Shown piece after piece: positions 22,901 through 31,182 of a DNA stretch of 64,000 bases. Source of the stretch: Lepidodermella squamata (Eukaryota > Gastrotricha); NCBI GenBank assembly GCA_047495785.1, contig JBLDXI010000033.1, positions 1 to 64,000 of the forward strand, written 5' to 3'. Below the pieces are notes generated by a model that worked only from the letters and a program-made list of their open reading frames with translations, did no database searches and was not told the origin of the DNA. The position numbers and the translations under genes were made by a program. Numbering within the stretch: position 1 is the stretch's first letter; each line of letters opens with the position of its first letter.

Positions 22901-24145
22901 GGTAACTGGGAATTTTACGCCTTCAATTTTTATCGTACTTTCATATTTAACATACTTCGAAACTCGGTAAGCATGATCATCAAATCGATGTCGTGAAGCG
23001 AGAATGCTCCATATTATGCATTTATTATCTTTGTTCTGGACATTAATGACAGCTTTTTTATTAGCGATCCATTTGGGTGTCTCAATATATGAGCCAGCTG
23101 CCAGCGGCGTATACGTAAATGTACATACGCTTGTATTTCCAATACCTAACAAAGTCCCACCAGTATCTCGCTGATGGTATTCTTGAATACTCGACCCCAT
23201 TTGTGTGAACATATTTTCTACAACACCAGGGATATCTTCGCAACTAATTATTGTTGGGGCTCTCTCATTTGATGAACTCCATTTATAAGTTGGTGTCGCG
23301 TTATTTTCTTGATAATATAAGGCTGTTATCAACACAGCTTTTACAGGGCCGCGTTCAGTGAATTGTTTCCAATATTCGTTTATTACTTTAGGTTTAATTT
23401 TCCTTGCATATTCGAAAAAATCTATTTCATATGTGTTTGTTGGCTCTAAGTCAGTGCGAGAAAGAATATTTCTGAAATGTCCGAAATTATCAACATTTAC
23501 TATATGAAAGTAATCATCCTTTTCTAAGCTGTTAGTACCTTTAACGTATTTATATCCATCCGCAATGAGCTGATGAAACTTATTGCCATCAATTTTGATC
23601 TTATTCATTGTTTTTGGGTTGACAACAAACCCAATCTTTTCCTGTCTTTTAAACATTTTATTTGAATTATCTTTAATAGCATAGCCCTGTCTTCGCAAGC
23701 TTTCATATCTTTCTCCACCTATCAGTATAGGCTCACCATTTATCGGGTCAAATACATATCCTTCTCTTATCTTATTTTTATATTTGATTAATATGTTATT
23801 TTCAGAATCGTAAGCATGTGTATTTCTAACCATTTTTACAAATTCTCTTGATCCGACTTCAATTTTTCCGCCATTTAAAAATGCTATTTTTTTTAGTTGG
23901 TTTCTATATTTTTCATATTTATAATTACGTTCTATCAATTGATTAAATATTTCCCCATTAACAGGGATTAAACTTCCGTCTTCAGGATTAACAACATGAT
24001 GAATATACGGCTGACCATTTTTAAGCCATTTTTTACCAATTTCATCATATGTAAAACCCTCTTTAATGTACTTTCTGAAGGCTTTTCCACCCATTTTCAT
24101 ATCAAAACCCTTTGGACTCTGTATGCACGAATTTTCTTGACTCAT
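19904..24145 (-). CDS. polB: Protein-primed family B DNA polymerase, 1,413 aa
   Basis: Replicates the element using a terminal protein primer. Residues ~1-200 carry about four to five degenerate repeats of the type I..GG..Y..L...GY (for example VNGEIFNQLIERNYKY), as in the N-terminal adaptor repeats of large DNA viruses. A zinc/HNH-like endonuclease VII module follows (CHICK...DHDHLTGYYRGAAHSLCNLKY). Exonuclease motifs: FYCDAES, HNLKGYDAH and YHNLYLKTD. Polymerase motif A: YLDANNLYGYAMSQ; motif B: KLMNNAVFGKT; motif C: FTDTDSLCY. All catalytic residues are present and the frame is uninterrupted, longer than most Polinton polymerases because of the N-terminal repeats. Transcribed leftwards from a TATA-rich divergent promoter shared with the small gene at 24,272. 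Confidence 0.95.
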   Translation of the reverse strand: MSQENSCIQSPKGFDMKMGGKAFRKYIKEGFTYDEIGKKWLKNGQPYIHHVVNPEDGSLIPVNGEIFNQLIERNYKYEKYRNQLKKIAFLNGGKIEVGSREFVKMVRNTHAYDSENNILIKYKNKIREGYVFDPINGEPILIGGERYESLRRQGYAIKDNSNKMFKRQEKIGFVVNPKTMNKIKIDGNKFHQLIADGYKYVKGTNSLEKDDYFHIVNVDNFGHFRNILSRTDLEPTNTYEIDFFEYARKIKPKVINEYWKQFTERGPVKAVLITALYYQENNATPTYKWSSSNERAPTIISCEDIPGVVENMFTQMGSSIQEYHQRDTGGTLLGIGNTSVCTFTYTPLAAGSYIETPKWIANKKAVINVQNKDNKCIIWSILASRHRFDDHAYRVSKYVKYESTIKIEGVKFPVTIKDISKLEDMNKIRINIIECGKIDKEVLFPFYVSDKKFREEVNLLRIVENKQAHYCWIKNPSALLSRVNKHEHKRFWCFKCFQGFNSAESKQQHIDRQKCNEKNGKVKVEMPKGESVMFKNYGKQLKIPFVFYCDAESFLVKTDEKKGENSNIFQKHVANSFGAYLASDVDSITSRYVKFEGEECTEKFLRYLIKTESFLSTYLRNTNKAMQLTRQQEMEYNKASQCHICKGVIVNDSEKLKKVRDHDHLTGYYRGAAHSLCNLKYSYRNINIPVVFHNLKGYDAHLILQAAGKVIEEINEERIKERDKLPKDQKNRSKKPLLQIGAIANSSEKFISFNVGKLRFMDSLNFMSISLADLVQNLKKSNGAFPHLKSQFSRLTDLQLDLIKQKGFYPYEYMDGPEKLEEPSLPDIEHFSSSLHSSSIDEKLERVPISREDYEHAKRVYNEFGCRKLKDYHNLYLKTDVLLLADCFESFRETCMKYYTLDPAHYLTAPSLSWDAMLKKTGVQIELLDNEEMLTFVEEGIRGGVSVITHRYAGANNKYMLEYDPAKPDSYIIYLDANNLYGYAMSQVLPLGRYQWENNLDKYTTEFIMNLGDDDNTGYMFMVDLEYPATLHDAHNDYPFCPEQTSCNPSPFMQNVIQELKLPKPPVMKKLTQNLYDKTRYIIHYRNLKQALKMGLVLKKVHKVLIFEQSKWLAPYIEFNTKKRSEAKNDFEKDFFKLMNNAVFGKTMENLRKRVDVRLVTQSTKLQKLINKPNFKDAKVIAEDLCSVNMAKTSIKFDRPIIVGFSVLELSKTLMYDFHYNVIKNSYGDKAKLLFTDTDSLCYHVETADIYKDMESLKELMDFSDYPKDHALHSNMNKKVIGKFKDECAGGITLSTITEFVGLRSKSYSFKSTVISSAGDNSGLYKQTSVKKAKGVVKHCVKKQIQFENYKDCVLKHVVTKATFNQIRSFNHKLVTIQSTKVALCPYDDKRWVRSDGVSTYAHGHSFIRNVSV

Positions 24146-24271
24146 TCTTATATATATTATATTAAGAAAATAATTCCTTATATAGAAATTTCAATTTTTT
24201 TCTTTTTCCATATTCTTTTTGGAAATGCTTAAAGAATTATTTTCTTGATATAATATATATAGAAATTCACT
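24146..24271. promoter_or_regulatory. Symmetrical divergent (early-type) promoter
   Basis: A long inverted repeat: ATATTATATTAAGAAAATAA near 24,150-24,178 is mirrored by TTATTTTCTTGATATAATAT near 24,238-24,258, each half lying next to one of the two start codons. No TCTA motif. The mirror symmetry suggests that one factor drives both genes. Confidence 0.7.
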
Positions 24272-24523
24272 ATGACAACAATTAATAAGCAACCCAGAGG
24301 TAGACCTAAAAAATACCTGACAGAAGAAGAAAAATTATTAGCATATAAAGAGGTTCATAAAAACAGCTGTAAGAAGTACTGGCGTGAAACGTTTCACATG
24401 GCGCAATTGAACGATACGATTCTTAATACGACAGATAAGCTGTTGGTTATTTCAGAAAAGCAATTGGAGGAACTTGTCAGTAACATCATCGCGAATAAAT
24501 TGAAAAATATTTTCTTGACTTGA
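24272..24523 (+). CDS. Small AT-hook protein, 83 aa
   Basis: Starts with a classical AT-hook core (RGRPKK, residues 9-14), followed by an acidic/basic helix and a Leu/Ile-rich C-terminal helix that could dimerise (LEELVSNIIANKLKN). It shares the palindromic promoter with polymerase B and so is probably expressed early. Likely binds the AT-rich element DNA, perhaps as a regulator or replication accessory. No close family recalled. Confidence 0.65.
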   Translation: MTTINKQPRGRPKKYLTEEEKLLAYKEVHKNSCKKYWRETFHMAQLNDTILNTTDKLLVISEKQLEELVSNIIANKLKNIFLT

Positions 24524-24643
24524 TATATAGATGTGAAATATAAATATTACTTAACGCATTGAAGCCAGTTTGAACTCATTCTTATATATCCACCCTTTTC
24601 CCATTTTGACTCAGTAGGGAGTAATTCATAAATGCATCACTCT

Positions 24644-26110
24644 CTAATCAATGATATTTTCTGCTTTTTCCCATGTAGGATGGTCATATCCTGCCCATTT
24701 AATTAAAACCATATCTTTCCCTTTAACTTTCTTCCTTTGTAATATTTGCTCAACTCGGTGAATACTGTTGTCATATAAATCACTCTCATTTATTTTAGAT
24801 TTTAGTAACTCCTGCTCATAAAAACTTCCAACTACTTCCTCTCCGTCTAATGCTTTTAATTTATATGTTCTTGGATATGTATCATTGACTTTTACTATTC
24901 TCAACAATTCTTCAGACCAATTTGGATGAAATCCTTTTTCAAAATGCTCTTTAATCCTACTAATCCTGACAATGTCATTCAGCATGAATTTTGGCTTTTT
25001 CAATTTTGGCGAGGGATTAGGATAGAGACTTCGTAATACCCTTTCTTTGTTATTCGGATTTACTGCTTCTGACGGGGTCATCTTAATTGATCTATGATTC
25101 TTATTGTTATAAGCATCCAACAAAGTATCTAACATATTTATCCATCTTCGTGTATTTTCGAGAGTAAACCTCTTCCACATCATAGTTTTAAGTGTTCTAT
25201 TAAATCGCTCTATAATTGGGTTATGAAAGTTTTCATACGTCGAATATCTGATGACATCATTTGTTTTTAACCATTTTGTGAATATTGAGTTATAAAATTC
25301 ACTACCTTCATCAACCCAAATATTGTTTGGTTTTCTGTTACTTTTATTTATAACAGTCATGAATGCGTCAAATACAGTTTTAGCATCTTTTGTTTTTAAT
25401 GGGACAGCCCATGCATATTTTGAAAAGCAATCAATGATAGTTAAAAGATATTTGTAGCCATCATTGTCATCTGCCAAGTCAACCATGAAACATATATCCA
25501 TTCCCCATGTTTCATCAACATCATGGAGGATAACCCTGCGTCTTGGAAATCGCTTTCTAACCGGTTTATGTAATTCATCAGCTAGAATTGGGAAGTTTAC
25601 TTTACTCGTTTCTAAAGGTTCGGAAAGATTAGGAACATGCTTGATTTTCTTAATCTTTTTAGTTTCATTTTTACTTACTAGTTTTGGCTCTTCATAACTT
25701 ACTTTCGTCTTTCGTTCACGAAGTGTCATTCCTTTTCCTTGAAACTTATCAGCTAAACCACCCTCTGTAAACGTTTTGTAAACAAAAGCTGCCATCAGTT
25801 TTTCATTACTATTTTTATTCGGATCCTTAGCAATTTTCAAAGCTTTTTCAGCCAAAATTCTATCAGATATTGTTCGTGGCTCCCTATCTCTATGAAAATA
25901 ATAAGCTGCATCATGTTCCATTGCTGCTCTATCCAAATCATTTATGCCTTTGTATCCTTCGTTTATCCTTTGAATAAATTTAGTGCCGGGGCCAGCATAT
26001 GAATACTTGTTCGTATTGTTAAAACTACCTTTCCGCACATATTCACCGAAACCTGGAAAACTAGGTAAATGCAATTCGGTCGGCAAGTTATTAATTATCT
26101 GATCAAACAT
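24644..26110 (-). CDS. int: PLA2-like domain fused to integrase with chromodomain, 488 aa
   Basis: Residues ~35-80 match the parvovirus VP1-type phospholipase A2: calcium loop YAGPGT and catalytic helix MEHDAAYY. After a basic linker (KKIKKIKH), residues ~190-400 are a retroviral-type integrase core with Asp in WGMDICF, Asp in WVDEGSEF and Glu in PIIERFNRT. Residues ~450-488 form a chromodomain (VLIKWAGYDHPTWE). The usual N-terminal His/Cys zinc module of integrases is absent, its place taken by PLA2. A TCTAGC lies 18 nt before the ATG, as for the structural genes, suggesting late expression. The PLA2 part would act in membrane breach during entry, the integrase in insertion. Whether both are made as one protein is unknown. 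Three extra PLA2-only copies follow upstream. Confidence 0.88.
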   Translation of the reverse strand: MFDQIINNLPTELHLPSFPGFGEYVRKGSFNNTNKYSYAGPGTKFIQRINEGYKGINDLDRAAMEHDAAYYFHRDREPRTISDRILAEKALKIAKDPNKNSNEKLMAAFVYKTFTEGGLADKFQGKGMTLRERKTKVSYEEPKLVSKNETKKIKKIKHVPNLSEPLETSKVNFPILADELHKPVRKRFPRRRVILHDVDETWGMDICFMVDLADDNDGYKYLLTIIDCFSKYAWAVPLKTKDAKTVFDAFMTVINKSNRKPNNIWVDEGSEFYNSIFTKWLKTNDVIRYSTYENFHNPIIERFNRTLKTMMWKRFTLENTRRWINMLDTLLDAYNNKNHRSIKMTPSEAVNPNNKERVLRSLYPNPSPKLKKPKFMLNDIVRISRIKEHFEKGFHPNWSEELLRIVKVNDTYPRTYKLKALDGEEVVGSFYEQELLKSKINESDLYDNSIHRVEQILQRKKVKGKDMVLIKWAGYDHPTWEKAENIID

Positions 26111-26124
26111 TTCTGAAGTATAGC

Positions 26125-26128
26125 TAGA
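26125..26128 (-). promoter_or_regulatory. Late-type TCTA motif before PLA2-integrase
   Basis: TCTAGC, 18 nt upstream of the ATG at 26,110. The same arrangement recurs before each PLA2 duplicate. Confidence 0.6.
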
Positions 26129-26185
26129 AGTTCAATGGTTTTAAAAAATCCTAATATTTTCTAAATTTCTAATATATTTATAAGA

Positions 26186-26521
26186 ATGATTAATTTCGAT
26201 GATATAGTTTCCAAAGGCAGTAATAATTATATAAATCCAAATCCGTTTTTCCCACAGCATCCTGCTAGAATATTAATTATCGGGCCTAGTAATTCAGGTA
26301 AAACTAATGATTTGCTGAACATCATACATAACTCATTTTTTCATAAAATATACGTTTATTCCAAAACACTTGATGAGGATAAGTATCAATTTCTAATAAA
26401 TGTTCAACATCGGAAAGAAGAGGAATTAAAGAAATCGGGTATCTCCGAAAGTCTCATTCATTTTAGCACAGATTTAAAAGATGTAATACCTATGGAAGAT
26501 CTGGATAATCTGGATAATTAG
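26186..26521 (+). pseudogene. Truncated packaging ATPase, N-terminal 108 codons
   Basis: Identical to the start of the ATPase at 29,285, including the Walker A motif GPSNSGKT, then cut at the shared amplification junction and ending in a few foreign codons. It lacks Walker B and cannot be active. Confidence 0.85.
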
Positions 26522-26684
26522 GAACATGCTTGATTTTCTTAATCTTTTTAGTTTCATTTTTACTTACTAGTTTTGGCTCTTCATAACTTACTTTCGTCTT
26601 TCGTTCACGAAGTGTCATTCCTTTTCCTTGAAACTTATCAGCTAAACCACCCTCTGTAAACGTTTTGTAAACAAAAGCTGCCAT
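26490..26684 (-). pseudogene. Truncated PLA2-gene fragment
   Basis: Only the segment downstream of the catalytic helix (from MAAFVYKTF to the junction) is left. Neither the calcium loop nor the His-Asp pair is present. An identical fragment lies at 28,378-28,572. Confidence 0.8.
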
Positions 26685-26811
26685 CAGTTTTTCATTACTA
26701 TTTTACTATTTCTTCTAATAAATGTTCAACATCGGAAAGAAGAGGAATTAAAGAAATCGGGTATCTCCGAAAGTCTCATTCATTTTAGCACAGATTTAAA
26801 AGATGTAATAC

Positions 26812-27321
26812 CTATGGAAGATCTGGATAATCTGGATAATTAGGAACATGCTTGATTTTCTTAATCTTTTTAGTTTCATTTTTACTTACTAGTTTTGGCT
26901 CTTCATAACTTACTTTCGTCTTTCGTTCACGAAGTGTCATTCCTTTTCCTTGAAACTTATCAGCTAAACCACCCTCTGTAAACGTTTTGTAAACAAAAGC
27001 TGCCATCAGTTTTTCATTACTATTTTTATTCGGATCCTTAGCAATTTTCAAAGCTTTTTCAGCCAAAATTCTATCAGATATTGTTCGTGGCTCCCTATCT
27101 CTATGAAAATAATAAGCTGCATCATGTTCCATTGCTGCTCTATCCAAATCATTTATGCCTTTGTATCCTTCGTTTATCCTTTGAATAAATTTAGTGCCGG
27201 GGCCAGCATATGAATACTTGTTCGTATTGTTAAAACTACCTTTCCGCACATATTCACCGAAACCTGGAAAACTAGGTAAATGCAATTCGGTCGGCAAGTT
27301 ATTAATTATCTGATCAAACAT
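26812..27321 (-). CDS. PLA2-like protein, 169 aa, duplicate 1
   Basis: Carries the complete PLA2-like domain (YAGPGT loop, EHDAAYY helix) and basic tail, identical to the N-terminus of the fusion at 26,110, but ends at the amplification junction after a short new tail (YPDYPDLP) instead of reading into integrase. It keeps the promoter with the TCTA motif, so it could be expressed as a free PLA2 protein. Whether it is a functional gene or a by-product of rearrangement is open. Confidence 0.65.
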   Translation of the reverse strand: MFDQIINNLPTELHLPSFPGFGEYVRKGSFNNTNKYSYAGPGTKFIQRINEGYKGINDLDRAAMEHDAAYYFHRDREPRTISDRILAEKALKIAKDPNKNSNEKLMAAFVYKTFTEGGLADKFQGKGMTLRERKTKVSYEEPKLVSKNETKKIKKIKHVPNYPDYPDLP

Positions 27322-27594
27322 TTCTGAAGTATAGCTAGAAGTTCAATGGTTTTAAAAAATCCTAATATTTTCTAAATTTCTAATATATTTATAAGAATGA
27401 TTAATTTCGATGATATAGTTTCCAAAGGCAGTAATAATTATATAAATCCAAATCCGTTTTTCCCACAGCATCCTGCTAGAATATTAATTATCGGGCCTAG
27501 TAATTCAGGTAAAACTAATGAGAAGAGGAATTAAAGAAATCGGGTATCTCCGAAAGTCTCATTCATTTTAGCACAGATTTAAAAGATGTAATAC

Positions 27595-28104
27595 CTATGG
27601 AAGATCTGGATAATCTGGATAATTAGGAACATGCTTGATTTTCTTAATCTTTTTAGTTTCATTTTTACTTACTAGTTTTGGCTCTTCATAACTTACTTTC
27701 GTCTTTCGTTCACGAAGTGTCATTCCTTTTCCTTGAAACTTATCAGCTAAACCACCCTCTGTAAACGTTTTGTAAACAAAAGCTGCCATCAGTTTTTCAT
27801 TACTATTTTTATTCGGATCCTTAGCAATTTTCAAAGCTTTTTCAGCCAAAATTCTATCAGATATTGTTCGTGGCTCCCTATCTCTATGAAAATAATAAGC
27901 TGCATCATGTTCCATTGCTGCTCTATCCAAATCATTTATGCCTTTGTATCCTTCGTTTATCCTTTGAATAAATTTAGTGCCGGGGCCAGCATATGAATAC
28001 TTGTTCGTATTGTTAAAACTACCTTTCCGCACATATTCACCGAAACCTGGAAAACTAGGTAAATGCAATTCGGTCGGCAAGTTATTAATTATCTGATCAA
28101 ACAT
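27595..28104 (-). CDS. PLA2-like protein, 169 aa, duplicate 2
   Basis: Same text as duplicate 1, 783 bp further on, with the same promoter and the same junction-derived C-terminus. Divergent from a shortened ATPase 5' fragment that goes out of frame after GKTNE. Confidence 0.65.
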   Translation of the reverse strand: MFDQIINNLPTELHLPSFPGFGEYVRKGSFNNTNKYSYAGPGTKFIQRINEGYKGINDLDRAAMEHDAAYYFHRDREPRTISDRILAEKALKIAKDPNKNSNEKLMAAFVYKTFTEGGLADKFQGKGMTLRERKTKVSYEEPKLVSKNETKKIKKIKHVPNYPDYPDLP

Positions 28105-28377
28105 TTCTGAAGTATAGCTAGAAGTTCAATGGTTTTAAAAAATCCTAATATTTTCTAAATTTCTAATATATTTATAAGAATGATTAATTTCGATGATATA
28201 GTTTCCAAAGGCAGTAATAATTATATAAATCCAAATCCGTTTTTCCCACAGCATCCTGCTAGAATATTAATTATCGGGCCTAGTAATTCAGGTAAAACTA
28301 ATGAGAAGAGGAATTAAAGAAATCGGGTATCTCCGAAAGTCTCATTCATTTTAGCACAGATTTAAAAGATGTAATAC

Positions 28378-28572
28378 CTATGGAAGATCTGGATAATCTG
28401 GATAATTAGGAACATGCTTGATTTTCTTAATCTTTTTAGTTTCATTTTTACTTACTAGTTTTGGCTCTTCATAACTTACTTTCGTCTTTCGTTCACGAAG
28501 TGTCATTCCTTTTCCTTGAAACTTATCAGCTAAACCACCCTCTGTAAACGTTTTGTAAACAAAAGCTGCCAT
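28378..28572 (-). pseudogene. Truncated PLA2-gene fragment, second copy
   Basis: Identical to 26,490-26,684, in a 322-bp unit of the array. Catalytic segment missing. Confidence 0.8.
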
Positions 28573-28699
28573 CAGTTTTTCATTACTATTTTACTATTTC
28601 TTCTAATAAATGTTCAACATCGGAAAGAAGAGGAATTAAAGAAATCGGGTATCTCCGAAAGTCTCATTCATTTTAGCACAGATTTAAAAGATGTAATAC

Positions 28700-29209
28700 C
28701 TATGGAAGATCTGGATAATCTGGATAATTAGGAACATGCTTGATTTTCTTAATCTTTTTAGTTTCATTTTTACTTACTAGTTTTGGCTCTTCATAACTTA
28801 CTTTCGTCTTTCGTTCACGAAGTGTCATTCCTTTTCCTTGAAACTTATCAGCTAAACCACCCTCTGTAAACGTTTTGTAAACAAAAGCTGCCATCAGTTT
28901 TTCATTACTATTTTTATTCGGATCCTTAGCAATTTTCAAAGCTTTTTCAGCCAAAATTCTATCAGATATTGTTCGTGGCTCCCTATCTCTATGAAAATAA
29001 TAAGCTGCATCATGTTCCATTGCTGCTCTATCCAAATCATTTATGCCTTTGTATCCTTCGTTTATCCTTTGAATAAATTTAGTGCCGGGGCCAGCATATG
29101 AATACTTGTTCGTATTGTTAAAACTACCTTTCCGCACATATTCACCGAAACCTGGAAAACTAGGTAAATGCAATTCGGTCGGCAAGTTATTAATTATCTG
29201 ATCAAACAT
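28700..29209 (-). CDS. PLA2-like protein, 169 aa, duplicate 3
   Basis: Same text as duplicates 1 and 2. This copy is divergently paired with the intact ATPase gene at 29,285 through a 75-bp intergenic promoter, the arrangement presumably ancestral apart from the missing integrase part. Confidence 0.65.
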   Translation of the reverse strand: MFDQIINNLPTELHLPSFPGFGEYVRKGSFNNTNKYSYAGPGTKFIQRINEGYKGINDLDRAAMEHDAAYYFHRDREPRTISDRILAEKALKIAKDPNKNSNEKLMAAFVYKTFTEGGLADKFQGKGMTLRERKTKVSYEEPKLVSKNETKKIKKIKHVPNYPDYPDLP

Positions 29210-29266
29210 TTCTGAAGTATAGCTAGAAGTTCAATGGTTTTAAAAAATCCTAATATTTTCTAAATT

Positions 29267-29270
29267 TCTA
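29267..29270 (+). promoter_or_regulatory. Late-type TCTA motif before ATPase
   Basis: TCTAAT in an AT-rich context, 18 nt upstream of the ATG at 29,285. Confidence 0.6.
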
Positions 29271-29284
29271 ATATATTTATAAGA

Positions 29285-29986
29285 ATGATTAATTTCGATG
29301 ATATAGTTTCCAAAGGCAGTAATAATTATATAAATCCAAATCCGTTTTTCCCACAGCATCCTGCTAGAATATTAATTATCGGGCCTAGTAATTCAGGTAA
29401 AACTAATGATTTGCTGAACATCATACATAACTCATTTTTTCATAAAATATACGTTTATTCCAAAACACTTGATGAGGATAAGTATCAATTTCTAATAAAT
29501 GTTCAACATCGGAAAGAAGAGGAATTAAAGAAATCGGGTATCTCCGAAAGTCTCATTCATTTTAGCACAGATTTAAAAGATGTAATACCTATGGAAGATC
29601 TGGATAAACGTTATCAACATCTATACATTTTTGATGATGTATGTTTAACCGAAAAGAAAAGTCAAGAAAAATACATTGGCGATTTATATATAAGAAGTAG
29701 AAAATACAACTGCTCAGTTGTGTATTTATCTCAATCGTATTTCAAAGTTCCAAAAATAATCAGGGACAACGCTTTATTCGTTGTGTTAAAGCATTTGAAT
29801 GATTTTAGAGAGGTTAAAACTATTCATAACATATATGCATCCGAAATAGCAAGAGAAGACTTTATGAAAAAATATGAAGAAAGCATCAGCACTTACAATC
29901 GCCATGGTAGTTTCATTATTGATTGTAATTCCAGGCATAAGTTTCTGAAACTGAGAGCAAACTATGTAGGCATATTTCATTCGTAA
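29285..29986 (+). CDS. DNA-packaging ATPase (A32/FtsK-HerA type), 233 aa
   Basis: Pumps the genome into preformed capsids. Walker A: GPSNSGKTND (residues ~32-41); Walker B: LYIFDDVC; a sensor-like stretch SVVYLSQSYFKVPK follows at the usual distance. Length agrees with Polinton and adintovirus packaging ATPases (about 200-250 aa). It is the only complete copy; a truncated copy lies at 26,186. Divergent from PLA2, with a TCTA motif 18 nt before the start, consistent with late expression together with the capsid genes. Confidence 0.9.
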   Translation: MINFDDIVSKGSNNYINPNPFFPQHPARILIIGPSNSGKTNDLLNIIHNSFFHKIYVYSKTLDEDKYQFLINVQHRKEEELKKSGISESLIHFSTDLKDVIPMEDLDKRYQHLYIFDDVCLTEKKSQEKYIGDLYIRSRKYNCSVVYLSQSYFKVPKIIRDNALFVVLKHLNDFREVKTIHNIYASEIAREDFMKKYEESISTYNRHGSFIIDCNSRHKFLKLRANYVGIFHS

Positions 29987-29989
29987 TTA

Positions 29990-29995
29990 TCTAGT
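29990..29995 (+). promoter_or_regulatory. Late-type TCTAGT motif
   Basis: 26 nt before the ATG at 30,016. Slightly further from the start than in the other late genes. Confidence 0.5.
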
Positions 29996-30015
29996 CATTG
30001 ATTAAAAACACTTTC

Positions 30016-31128
30016 ATGACGATCAAAGAACTAACAATACCCGAACAAATTCAAATTTTGAAAAATTTGGAAAAACAGGAAAATCTGCACAATCAAAATA
30101 TCGCCCTTGCCAATGGAGATACATACACTTTGAAGCATAAATATAACGTAGAAACCGAATTGAATCCTCTAGCATCCATTCAAAATGCGATCAAACAACG
30201 ACCTGTTGTCAATTCTATAGAAAAATTGAATAATAATTTAACAAGAATGAAACCTGAGGTGATAGCCAAAGAAATAGCCCAAGAAGTTAAATCTGAACTA
30301 AAGCAACCTAAATTGGAACCTTCAAGCCCATTATCAAAAAGTGAGTCATCTGATAGAGATGAAACCACAAATGAAGAATATCAAAGTGCTCGAGAGCCTG
30401 AGATCGATATTAAAAGCATTAATGAGAATGTAATCAAGAAACATAATTTCCCCCTGGTTGATGACATTGAAGCTGATAATATTGAAGATGTCATACATGA
30501 TATATCTGAATATAATAAGAGGGTTTTAGGATCACGTTTAGCTACTTTGACACGTGGCGGTAAAAAAGAATCAGAGGAATACAATCAAATAAAATTCGAA
30601 ATTGGAGAACTTAAAAAATACAGGTCAGCATTAGAGAAACTAACTGGGGAACAGAGTGGCAGCGGATTTGCTAAACCAATTCCAAAAAATTTAATAAAAT
30701 TTGGGAAATATTATGCTAAGATTAAAGATCTTGCGAGTAACAAATTATGCATTAGGAAGAAAAATAATGCGATAGTTTTTAATATGAATATAACCAATGG
30801 AGTAAAACATTTGTTATTCAAAAACTACGATCCAAAGAAGTACAACTATACGAATGAAGATATTGACGTGTATAAAGAAATAATAAGAAAGACCAATTTC
30901 GAACCTAAAAAACATTCCAAGGTAAATAGGGTTATAAAAGGAGAATCACTATTTCTGAATGTCAAGGATGCAAAAACAAGACTATTACATTGCATTGGTG
31001 AAATAAAAGCCGGTAACAACAATAAAGAAATTAAAAATGAATTAGTATCCATAGCTGATTTACTTCTGAAACATAAAAATATCTCAGATGCAGAATACAA
31101 GAATGTTTGCACGTTCGCCGGCGTGTGA
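30016..31128 (+). CDS. Unknown virion-type protein, 370 aa
   Basis: Start set at ATG 30,016 (MTIKELTIPEQ), the first Met after the TCTAGT motif. N-terminal half predicted coiled and highly charged (KNLEKQENLHNQN; SKSESSDRDETTNEEYQ), with an acidic linker; the C-terminal third is basic and helical (KRKNN- and KHSKVNRV-like segments). A short GSGFAKPIP segment may be a protease-processing or linker site, but this is a guess. Its position between packaging ATPase and penton-like gene is where adintoviruses carry structural or core proteins. No family identified. Confidence 0.6.
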   Translation: MTIKELTIPEQIQILKNLEKQENLHNQNIALANGDTYTLKHKYNVETELNPLASIQNAIKQRPVVNSIEKLNNNLTRMKPEVIAKEIAQEVKSELKQPKLEPSSPLSKSESSDRDETTNEEYQSAREPEIDIKSINENVIKKHNFPLVDDIEADNIEDVIHDISEYNKRVLGSRLATLTRGGKKESEEYNQIKFEIGELKKYRSALEKLTGEQSGSGFAKPIPKNLIKFGKYYAKIKDLASNKLCIRKKNNAIVFNMNITNGVKHLLFKNYDPKKYNYTNEDIDVYKEIIRKTNFEPKKHSKVNRVIKGESLFLNVKDAKTRLLHCIGEIKAGNNNKEIKNELVSIADLLLKHKNISDAEYKNVCTFAGV

Positions 31129-31166
31129 ACGTTGGCACGTTTGCAATATTTGTAAATTCGCCAATA

Positions 31167-31170
31167 TCTA
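31167..31170 (+). promoter_or_regulatory. Late-type TCTA motif before penton-like gene
   Basis: TCTAAC, 16 nt upstream of the ATG at 31,183. Confidence 0.55.
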
Positions 31171-31182
31171 ACTTAATACTAA

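Larger units (their letters stand above)
26186..29284. repeat. Rearranged amplification of the PLA2/ATPase divergent region
   Basis: The head-to-head segment (PLA2 start, 75-bp promoter, ATPase start) is repeated. The same novel junction, GATCTGGATAA TCTGGATAA TTAGG, occurs at about 26,520, 26,842, 27,625, 28,408 and 28,730, giving periods 322, 783, 783 and 322. The 322-bp units lack most of PLA2 and all of the promoter; the 783-bp units lack part of the ATPase 5' region. Junctions carry short templated insertions. One undamaged ATPase gene remains at 29,285. Could be true amplification or an assembly artefact. Confidence 0.85.

Noticed and set aside
26812-29209. The PLA2 copies as an evolved multigene family
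   Set aside because: The copies are identical and share the same artificial-looking junction; amplification or assembly error is the simpler reading.
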